Part shown: one piece after another, positions 44,617 through 50,695 of the stretch
How the letters are laid out: each line of letters opens with the position of its first letter
Numbering within the stretch: the stretch's first letter is position 1
NCBI GenBank assembly: GCA_905479575.1
Contig: CAJQNB010000036.1
Span: 1-50,695, forward strand
Length of the DNA stretch: 50,695 nucleotides
From: an uncultured Pseudophaeobacter sp.
Lineage (GTDB): Bacteria > Pseudomonadota > Alphaproteobacteria > Rhodobacterales > Rhodobacteraceae
Direction: 5' to 3'
Notes under the pieces: generated by a model
What the model was told of the DNA's origin: nothing
Seen by the model: only the letters and a program-made list of their open reading frames with translations
The model's database searches: none
Position numbers and translations under genes: made by a program

Positions 44617-45659
44617 TGCTGCGCATTCTGGCTCTGGCTGCGTTTATCTGGTGGGGTGGCGCCTATCTGGGCTGGAGCCGCGCCATGCGGGCCTGTCTGC
44701 TCTCGGTGTTGTTTGCCGCTGTGCTGCTGCTGCAGTTAACCCTCCCCGAGGGCCATAATTTGCGCACGGTAACAGGGGGATCAGCAAAACCCTGGCTGAT
44801 CCTTGGCGGTTTTGGCCTCTTGGCGGCGGGTTATGGCTGGATTATCTCTCAGCTCAAGACCCGCGCCCATGCAGAAGGCAGCCCCATGTCACAGCCTCCC
44901 TCCCTGTTTTCCGACACTGAGCTGAACCGCTATGCCCGCCATATCGTGCTGCGTGAGCTGGGCGGACCGGGGCAAAAGACGCTGAAACAGGCCAGGGTGC
45001 TGGTGATCGGTGCCGGCGGGCTTGGGGCACCTGCCTTACAATATCTGGCTGCGGCCGGGGTTGGCACCATCGGGGTGATCGACGATGACGAGGTGGAAAA
45101 CGCCAACCTGCAGCGGCAGGTGATCCACCGGGATCAGGATATCGGCATGCCCAAGGTTTTCTCTGCCGAGGCGGCGATGCGGGCGCAAAACCCCTATGTG
45201 GAGGTGCGCCCCTTTCATCGCAGGCTGACCGCGGATATCGCCGCGGATCTGTTTGCCGATTTTGATCTGATCCTGGATGGAACCGATAATTTTGAGACCC
45301 GCTATCTGGTGAACGAAACCGCGGTGAAACTCGGCAAGCCGCTCATTTCCGGTGCATTGTCGCAGTGGGAAGGCCAGCTGAGCCTGTTTCACCCCAAATC
45401 AGGCGGCCCCTGCTATCAATGTATCTTCCCCGAAGCCCCGGCCGAAGGGCTGGCGCCCTCCTGTGCGCAGGCCGGGGTGATCGGCCCGCTGCCGGGGGTT
45501 GTTGGCGCAATGATGGCGGTGGAGGCGATCAAGGCGTTGACCGGCGCGGGCGCTACTTTGCAGGGTGAAATGTTAATCTATGATGGGCTTTATGGCGAAA
45601 GCCGCAAGATCCGCCTGTCGCCCCGCCAGGATTGTCCGGTGTGCGGCAGCGATAGATAA
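44616..45659 (+). CDS. MoeB/ThiF-type E1-like enzyme with N-terminal membrane domain
   Basis: The 347-residue reading has three likely membrane helices at about 4-20, 27-43 and 60-78, then a complete MoeB/ThiF adenylyltransferase: GAGGLGAPALQYLAAAGVG nucleotide loop, DDDEVENANLQRQVIH, DGTDNFETRYLVNE, and two zinc-binding CxxC pairs (CYQC and CPVC). MoeB/ThiF enzymes adenylate the C terminus of sulphur carriers for molybdopterin or thiamine. A second start, ATG 44886, after AAGG, would give a soluble enzyme of ordinary length (257 residues), so membrane-bound and soluble forms could both be made. The first ATG overlaps the dut stop. Confidence 0.88.
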   Translation: MLRILALAAFIWWGGAYLGWSRAMRACLLSVLFAAVLLLQLTLPEGHNLRTVTGGSAKPWLILGGFGLLAAGYGWIISQLKTRAHAEGSPMSQPPSLFSDTELNRYARHIVLRELGGPGQKTLKQARVLVIGAGGLGAPALQYLAAAGVGTIGVIDDDEVENANLQRQVIHRDQDIGMPKVFSAEAAMRAQNPYVEVRPFHRRLTADIAADLFADFDLILDGTDNFETRYLVNETAVKLGKPLISGALSQWEGQLSLFHPKSGGPCYQCIFPEAPAEGLAPSCAQAGVIGPLPGVVGAMMAVEAIKALTGAGATLQGEMLIYDGLYGESRKIRLSPRQDCPVCGSDR

Positions 45660-45678
45660 GACGAAAGCATCCCTGCAT

Positions 45679-46029
45679 TTGAACGAAGCCTTTTTCATTA
45701 CCGCCCTCTGCGGTGCCCTATTTGGCGGCACGCCTGAAGCCGTGCATGATTTCACCTATCCCGACGGCGCCGCCTCAATCCGGATAGATTGCGAGAACGA
45801 CCGCCGGGTGGTTGAGTTCGGCCTGGATAAGCGCAGCAGCCTGGACAGTATTCAGCAGGCCCTGTTTGCCGCCGAGGTGACCGGCAAGGAGGCGGTGGTG
45901 GTGCTGATCGACACCGATGGGCGCATTGGCCGGTTTGAATGGCGCATCGCGCGCGCAGCCAATATTGCGGGGGTGCCGATCCGCATTCTGTCGGCCACTC
46001 TGGTCGACAGTCCTGAGGTGGGCGGCTAA
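45679..46029 (+). CDS. conserved-looking small protein of unknown function
   Basis: I do not recognise this protein. From a TTG at 45679 it has 116 residues (FFITALCGALFGGTPEAVHD..RIDCENDRRVVEFGLDKRSSLDSIQQALFAAEVTGKEAVVVLIDTDG..). The charged, regular sequence and codon pattern look coding. No ATG fits unless the gene overlaps the MoeB gene by about 80 bases. The first 15 residues are fairly hydrophobic and could be a short signal segment. The core resembles a small alpha/beta fold, similar in length to restriction-endonuclease-like proteins, but this is not firm. The gap to the MoeB stop is 19 bases, so it is probably in the same transcript. Confidence 0.65.
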   Translation: MNEAFFITALCGALFGGTPEAVHDFTYPDGAASIRIDCENDRRVVEFGLDKRSSLDSIQQALFAAEVTGKEAVVVLIDTDGRIGRFEWRIARAANIAGVPIRILSATLVDSPEVGG

Positions 46030-46151
46030 ATTTACCCTGTTCATGTGCATTCATGTGGCTGGCCCGGCTCATTTGATTTTGCAGACCGCTTGGGACCCTG
46101 ATTGCAGCCGCCCAAGTTTGCCGCTAGCGTCGCGACCAAAGGAGTTTTGAC

Positions 46152-48167
46152 ATGTCCAACCCCCTCTTGGCCCCCTGGGACACCGCTTTTGAAATTGCCC
46201 CCTTTGATCAGATTACCGACGCGGATTTTGCGCCCGCGTTGGATCAGGCTTTGGCGCAGCAACAGGCCTGGATCAAGGAAATCGCAGAGAACCCAGAGCC
46301 GGCCACATTTGCCAATGTGATCGAGGCTTTGGAGACGCCGGTGCAGGCGCTGGAGCAGGTTTTGTCGGTTTTTTACACCGTGGCGGGCGCAGACAGCAAT
46401 CCAGAGCGGCAGGCGCTGCAGCGGCAGTTCTCTCCTAAACTGGCCGCGCATTTTTCATCCATTACGGCAAACAAGGCGCTGTATGCGCGCATCAAGCAGG
46501 TTTGGGATCAACGCGACAGTCTGGATCTCAGCGCTGAGCAGCAGCGGGTTTTGATGCTCACCCATCGTGGCTTTTTACGCGGTGGCGCGGCGCTGGAAGG
46601 GGCGGCTGACACCCGCATGCAGGAGATCAAGGGACGGCTGGCCACCCTGGGCACCGAGTTCACTCAGAACCTTTTGGCGGATGAGCGCGACTGGTACATG
46701 GAACTGGGCGAAGAGGACCTTGAAGGTTTGCCGGATTTTGTGGTGGATGCCGCACGTGCCGCCGGACAGGAGAAAGAGGCCGCTGGCCCCGTTGTGACCC
46801 TGTCGCGCTCGATCATTACGCCATTTCTGCAGTTTTCACCCCGCCGAGATCTGCGGCAAAAGGCCTTTGCAGCCTTCACAGCGCGCGGCGCCAACGGGGG
46901 AGAGACGGATAACCGCGCCATCGCCGCCGAGATCCTTTCCTTGCGTGCCGAACGGGCGGCGCTACTGGGCTATGACAGCTTTGCTGACTACAAGCTGGAA
47001 ACCGAAATGGCCAAAACCCCGGACGCGGTGCGGGGCCTGTTGATGGATGTTTGGCAGCCTGCCGTGGCGCGGGCAAATGCGGATGCGGAAATTCTGGCGC
47101 AGATGATGCATGAGGATGGTATCAACGGCGAGTTGGAGCCCTGGGACTGGCGTTACTACGCCGAGAAGCGCCGCAAGGTGGAGCATGATTTGGATGAGGC
47201 GGAACTAAAGCCCTATCTGCAACTGGACCGGATGATCGAGGCCAGCTTTGCCTGCGCCAACCGGTTGTTTGGGCTGGAGTTCACCCCGCTGGATGTGCCG
47301 CTTTATCATGCGGATTGCCGCGCCTGGGAGGTCACCCGCGATGGCAAACACCTGGCGGTGTTTATTGGCGACTATTTTGCCCGTGGCTCCAAACGCTCTG
47401 GGGCCTGGTGTTCTGCCATGCGCGCCCAGGCTCATTTCCCCAAAGCAACCAGCCCGATCGTGATCAATGTCTGCAACTTTGCCAAGGCTGATCCGGCGCT
47501 GTTGTCCTGGGATGACGCCCGCACCCTGTTCCATGAATTTGGCCATGCGCTGCATCAGATGTTGTCGAATGTGCGCTACGAGAGCATTTCCGGAACCTCG
47601 GTGGCCCGTGATTTTGTCGAGCTGCCCAGCCAGCTTTATGAACATTGGCTGGAAGTGCCCGAGGTCTTGCGTGAATTTGCCACCCATGCCGAGACCGGCG
47701 AAGCCATGCCACCTGAGTTGCTGAACAAGGTTCTGGGGGCCTCGACCTACGATATGGGATTCCAGACGGTTGAATATGTTGCCTCGGCTCTGGTTGATCT
47801 GGCCTTTCATGAAGGCGCGGCGCCTGAGGATGTGATGGCAAAACAAGCGGAGGTTCTGGCAGAAATTGGCATGCCCCCTGCGATCAAAATGCGCCATGCG
47901 ACCCCCCAGTTTGCCCATGTCTTTTCTGGCGATGGCTATTCTTCGGGGTATTACAGCTACATGTGGTCCGAGGTCATGGATGCAGATGCCTTTGCTGCCT
48001 TTGAAGAGGCTGGCGGTGCCTTTGATCCCGAGCGCGCCCAGGCGCTGGAGACCCATATCCTCTCTACTGGTGGATCGGTGGATCCGGTGGATTTGTACAC
48101 CGCGTTTCGCGGGCGTCTGCCTGGGGTGGAGGCCTTGCTGAAAGGGCGCGGGCTGGTCGAAGCCTAA
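46152..48167 (+). CDS. M3 family oligopeptidase (Dcp/OpdA-like)
   Basis: The 671-residue cytoplasmic metallopeptidase has the zinc motif HEFGH at 461-465 and the third ligand Glu490 in DFVELPSQ, with the family block GTSVARDFVELPSQLYEHW. It matches peptidyl-dipeptidase Dcp and oligopeptidase A in length and pattern, and would trim short peptides. AAAGGAG precedes the ATG. No signal peptide is seen. The gap 46030-46151 shows no gene or clear promoter. Confidence 0.95.
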   Translation: MSNPLLAPWDTAFEIAPFDQITDADFAPALDQALAQQQAWIKEIAENPEPATFANVIEALETPVQALEQVLSVFYTVAGADSNPERQALQRQFSPKLAAHFSSITANKALYARIKQVWDQRDSLDLSAEQQRVLMLTHRGFLRGGAALEGAADTRMQEIKGRLATLGTEFTQNLLADERDWYMELGEEDLEGLPDFVVDAARAAGQEKEAAGPVVTLSRSIITPFLQFSPRRDLRQKAFAAFTARGANGGETDNRAIAAEILSLRAERAALLGYDSFADYKLETEMAKTPDAVRGLLMDVWQPAVARANADAEILAQMMHEDGINGELEPWDWRYYAEKRRKVEHDLDEAELKPYLQLDRMIEASFACANRLFGLEFTPLDVPLYHADCRAWEVTRDGKHLAVFIGDYFARGSKRSGAWCSAMRAQAHFPKATSPIVINVCNFAKADPALLSWDDARTLFHEFGHALHQMLSNVRYESISGTSVARDFVELPSQLYEHWLEVPEVLREFATHAETGEAMPPELLNKVLGASTYDMGFQTVEYVASALVDLAFHEGAAPEDVMAKQAEVLAEIGMPPAIKMRHATPQFAHVFSGDGYSSGYYSYMWSEVMDADAFAAFEEAGGAFDPERAQALETHILSTGGSVDPVDLYTAFRGRLPGVEALLKGRGLVEA

Positions 48168-48187
48168 GGGCAGGAGCGAGCCGGGTC

Positions 48188-48249
48188 AGGGGGGCGCTGC
48201 CCCCGGTCTGCGACCTCCCCCGAGGTATTTTCTGTAAGATGAATTGGGG
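48188..48249. repeat. dispersed intergenic palindromic repeat (Rhodobacterales type)
   Basis: GGGGGC (48190-48195) and GCCCCC (48199-48204) form a hairpin, followed by CCTCCCCCGAGGTATTTT and TGTAAGATGAATTGGG. Hairpin-plus-'CCCCGAGGATATTT..AAGATGAA' sequences recur between genes in roseobacter genomes, as I recall; here the copy is slightly degenerate. It lies between the converging M3 peptidase and hydroxypyruvate reductase genes. Confidence 0.55.
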
Positions 48250-48303
48250 GAGGGAGTTGCCTTGTAGCCCGTGTTGGTAGCGGGTGTTTGCCGCTTGGGT
48301 GGA

Positions 48304-49230
48304 TCAGTAGCCGAGCTGGCGATTGACCTGGTTGAGAAAGGGGAGGCTGCTTTCGCCGCGCTGGATGTTTTTGGCAATCATCTGTGCGGCTGTCAGCGGC
48401 CGCGTTTCTGCGGCGATATGGGGCGTGACCGTGATGCGTGGGTGAGGCCAGAAGGGGTGGTCCATTGGGAGGGGCTCCTGACGGAAGACATCCAGGGTGG
48501 CATGGGCGATCTGTCCACTGTCCAGGGCTGCCAGCAGGGCTGCGTCGTCGATCAAGGGGCCGCGGCCGGGATTGATGATGCGTGCGCCTTTGGGCAGCAT
48601 GGCAAGGGTTTCTGCATTGAGCGTGTTTTCTGTTGCAGCGGTTTCTGGCAGCAGCAGTATGAGGATCTGCGCCTGTTGCAGGGCGTTTTGAAAGCCTTCG
48701 GTGCCATGTTCACAGGTGATCCCGGCGATAGATTTGACCGAGCGTGACCAGCCGGTGACTGGAAAGCCGAGCTGGGCCAGGGTCGTGGCACAGGCGGTTC
48801 CGAGGGCGCCGAGACCAAGCAGGGTGATCGGGCGCTCCTGGGCCAGGGGCGGTACCACCGGGTCCCAGCGGTCCTGGGTATTGAGGCTGCGATCTAGATC
48901 CAGGTGGTAGCGCAGCACATGGCCTGTGACCCATTCCACCATTCCGGCGGTCAGGCCGGGGTCAACCATGCGGCACAGCGGCTGGGTAAGGGTTGTGTTG
49001 CCGGTGATTTTCTCCACCCCGGCCCAGAGGCTGAGCACAGCCTTGCAGGCGGTATAGCTGGTAAAATCCTGCAGGTCAGAATTGGGCGCATAGATCACAT
49101 AGTCCACCTCTGCTGCCGGGTGATCCTGGCGTAGATCCACCTGCAGCCCGGCCTGGGAAAAGGCAGCTTTCAGCGGGGCCTGGTAGCTTTCCCAGCGTTC
49201 GGGGCGGGCGGCAAACTGAACCTTGATCAT
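48304..49230 (-). CDS. glyoxylate/hydroxypyruvate reductase A-type 2-hydroxyacid dehydrogenase
   Basis: The 308-residue protein follows GhrA: the NAD(P) fold LGLGALGTACATTLAQLGFPV with GWSRS, catalytic Arg in INPGRGPLIDD, Glu in FRQEPLP and His in VTPHIAAE. It reduces glyoxylate or hydroxypyruvate. The start overlaps the VOC gene by four bases (ATGA), so the two are co-translated. Confidence 0.9.
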   Translation of the reverse strand: MIKVQFAARPERWESYQAPLKAAFSQAGLQVDLRQDHPAAEVDYVIYAPNSDLQDFTSYTACKAVLSLWAGVEKITGNTTLTQPLCRMVDPGLTAGMVEWVTGHVLRYHLDLDRSLNTQDRWDPVVPPLAQERPITLLGLGALGTACATTLAQLGFPVTGWSRSVKSIAGITCEHGTEGFQNALQQAQILILLLPETAATENTLNAETLAMLPKGARIINPGRGPLIDDAALLAALDSGQIAHATLDVFRQEPLPMDHPFWPHPRITVTPHIAAETRPLTAAQMIAKNIQRGESSLPFLNQVNRQLGY

Positions 49231-49637
49231 GTGGCAAATACTCCGGTCATGTCCTTGAAGCCCTTGATTTCAATTGGATTGCCGGCAGGGTCATGGAAAA
49301 ACATGGTGCTTTGCTCGCCGGGCTCGCCAGCAAACCGTGTCACTGGCGCCAGGGTGAAGTCAAGCCGAGCTGCGGTCAGCTGGTCCGCCAGGGCCTGCCA
49401 GTCCTTCTGCGGCAGGATCACCCCAAGGTGGGGCATGGGAACCATGTGGTCACCGACCTTGCCGGTCTTGCTGGTGGCAAAAACCGGACCGAGATGCAGG
49501 GAGATCTGGTGACCAAAGAAGTTGAAATCGACCCAGGTGTCGGTGCTGCGTCCCTCGACACATCCCAACAGGCCGCCATAAAAGGCGCGGGCCTTGTCCA
49601 GATCATCTACGTGGTAGGCGAGGTGAAAGATGCTCAT
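49227..49637 (-). CDS. VOC family protein (dioxygenase-like)
   Basis: The 136-residue protein has the VOC motifs FHLAYHVDDLDKARAFYGGLLGC and STMFFHDPAGNPIEIKGF; candidate metal ligands are His5 or His9 and the Glu of IEIKG. It is the first gene of a two-gene unit with the GhrA-like reductase and is coupled to it by a four-base overlap. The substrate is unknown. It is unlike the VOC protein at 25469-25885. Confidence 0.88.
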   Translation of the reverse strand: MSIFHLAYHVDDLDKARAFYGGLLGCVEGRSTDTWVDFNFFGHQISLHLGPVFATSKTGKVGDHMVPMPHLGVILPQKDWQALADQLTAARLDFTLAPVTRFAGEPGEQSTMFFHDPAGNPIEIKGFKDMTGVFAT

Positions 49638-49789
49638 GTTGCGGGCTCCTGATTGGGCGCTTTTGGTTCGGGCCGATGGGTGATGCAGTCGACACCTGGG
49701 GGTTACAATTTGCTGCCGGGGGGCAGTTTCTGCAGGATGGAGTAGGCGCTGAACTGTGTGCAGCAGATCCTGTAGGGCGGCGGGGTGGA

Positions 49790-50695
49790 TTAGCGCGGGC
49801 GGTGAATATTGGCGCTTTGCACCAGACCAAAGGCCGCCAGCAGCACCAGCATCGCCGAGCCGCCATAAGAGACCAGCGGCAGCGGCACCCCGACGACAGG
49901 CGCGAGCCCCATCACCATTCCCGTGTTGATCAACACATATAACGTGAAGGTAGCGACAACGCCGACAGCCATCATTCGCGCGAAATGAAGTTTCGCCTGC
50001 ATGGCTATGGAAAGGCCCACAAAAATCACCGCGAGATAAACCAGCAACAGACCAATCGCGCCGACAAATCCGAACTCTTCACCAAACACAGTGAAGATGA
50101 AGTCAGTCTGCATTTCCGGCAGAAATTTCAGCTGCGCCTGCGTGCCTTCCATAAAGCCTTTCCCTGTAAGGCCGCCTGACCCGATTCCGGTTTTCGATTG
50201 CAACAGGTGATAGCCCTGCCCCAGGGGGTCACGCTCAGGATCAAGGAACGTCGTGATCCGCCTGAGCTGGTATTCTTTTAAAATATCGAAACGATACGCG
50301 GCGTAACCCGCAGCGACGCCGCCCAAAATGCCGAGAAAGCCGATCCGCCAGGAAAGTCCGGCGACAAAAATCATGATCGCGCCGGTGGCCGCAAGCAGAA
50401 GCGCTGTACCGAGATCGGGCTGGATAAAAATCAGCCCGACAGGCGCGCCAACCATCAGCGCCGGCGGAATGAGATAGAGGATATGCGAGACCTGCTCGGC
50501 CCGAAGGCTGTGATAATAACGCGCCAACCCCAATACGAGACCGATCTTCATCGCCTCTGACGGCTGGAACTGCATCCCGCCGAATTCGATCCAGCGCCGC
50601 GCGCCCATATTCACTTCGCCAATGAACGGCACAAGCGCGAGCGCCAACAGCGCTGCAAAGTAAGTAGGATAAGCCAGCGCCATCCAGTACCGGAT
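49790..50695 (-). CDS. rodA: rod shape-determining glycosyltransferase RodA (5' end outside the window)
   Basis: The visible 301 residues are the central and C-terminal part of a SEDS-family peptidoglycan polymerase. Family blocks are MGARRWIEFGGMQFQPSEAMKIGLVL, FIQPDLGTALLL, KTGIGSGGLTGKGFMEGTQ, FLPEMQTDFIFTVFGEEFGFVGA (with the catalytic Asp region), and LVSYGGSAML. RodA works with PBP2 in cell elongation. The N terminus lies beyond the right edge. Leucine codon choice changes near the 3' end: CTG is 11 of 38 upstream of about 49890 but six of six after it. Confidence 0.95.
   Translation of the reverse strand: MRYWMALAYPTYFAALLALALVPFIGEVNMGARRWIEFGGMQFQPSEAMKIGLVLGLARYYHSLRAEQVSHILYLIPPALMVGAPVGLIFIQPDLGTALLLAATGAIMIFVAGLSWRIGFLGILGGVAAGYAAYRFDILKEYQLRRITTFLDPERDPLGQGYHLLQSKTGIGSGGLTGKGFMEGTQAQLKFLPEMQTDFIFTVFGEEFGFVGAIGLLLVYLAVIFVGLSIAMQAKLHFARMMAVGVVATFTLYVLINTGMVMGLAPVVGVPLPLVSYGGSAMLVLLAAFGLVQSANIHRPR

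Overview
The window is about 50.7 kb of high-GC, densely coded alphaproteobacterial chromosome. Gene content and order point to the Roseobacter group (Rhodobacterales). Evidence includes an RpoHII-type sigma factor, the penicillin-binding-protein activator/rsmI/yraN/gshB neighbourhood, glnD-murJ, coaBC-dut, a phenylacetate (paa) gene set, and a degenerate intergenic repeat of a kind I associate with this group. No CRISPR array, prophage or large island is visible. The only mobile DNA is the 3' end of an IS30-type transposase at the left edge.

Layout. 1-100: transposase tail. 356-6212 (minus): a five-gene operon for a BMP-family ABC importer (binding protein, double ATPase, two permeases) ending in a cytosine-deaminase-like enzyme. 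Its active site has Cys in place of the Asp that lets E. coli CodA reject 5-methylcytosine, so it is best read as a 5-methylcytosine deaminase with a dedicated nucleobase/nucleoside importer. 6659-11114 (plus): an RND efflux adaptor and pump. 11177-14565 (minus): a glutathione transferase, a three-module flavin/Fe-S oxidoreductase and a DUF1348 protein, divergent from a LysR regulator (14758-15666) with a palindrome between them. 15684-17752 (minus): nagA and an amino-sugar kinase. 17914-17990: tRNA with CAT anticodon. 18115-25384: an alpha/beta hydrolase, a PaaX-type repressor and paaZ (minus), divergent from paaG-paaI-paaK-TetR (plus). A palindrome lies inside the apparent paaZ promoter. The paa set supplies activation, isomerisation, ring opening and thioesterase steps; the epoxidase (paaABCDE) and beta-oxidation genes are not here.

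25469-39364: mainly housekeeping. It holds a VOC protein, trpS, a rhomboid that has lost its catalytic residues, murJ and glnD, a lipoprotein activator of penicillin-binding proteins, rsmI, yraN, gshB, an esterase, a ComM-like ATPase and a second glutathione transferase. 39448-40544: cobC-like phosphatase and cobU. 40831-46029 (plus): rpoHII-chaN, coaBC, dut, a MoeB-type enzyme with an added membrane domain, and a small unknown protein. 46152-50695: an M3 oligopeptidase, then (minus) a VOC protein, a hydroxypyruvate reductase and the 3' part of rodA.

The most interesting points are the predicted 5-methylcytosine salvage operon, the LysR-linked redox operon, the pseudo-rhomboid, the membrane-fused MoeB, the operator inside the paaZ promoter, and several short tandem duplications of 10-15 bp in intergenic DNA, two of them directly in front of ribosome binding sites. 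All functional statements come from reading translations and motifs; no database search was run.
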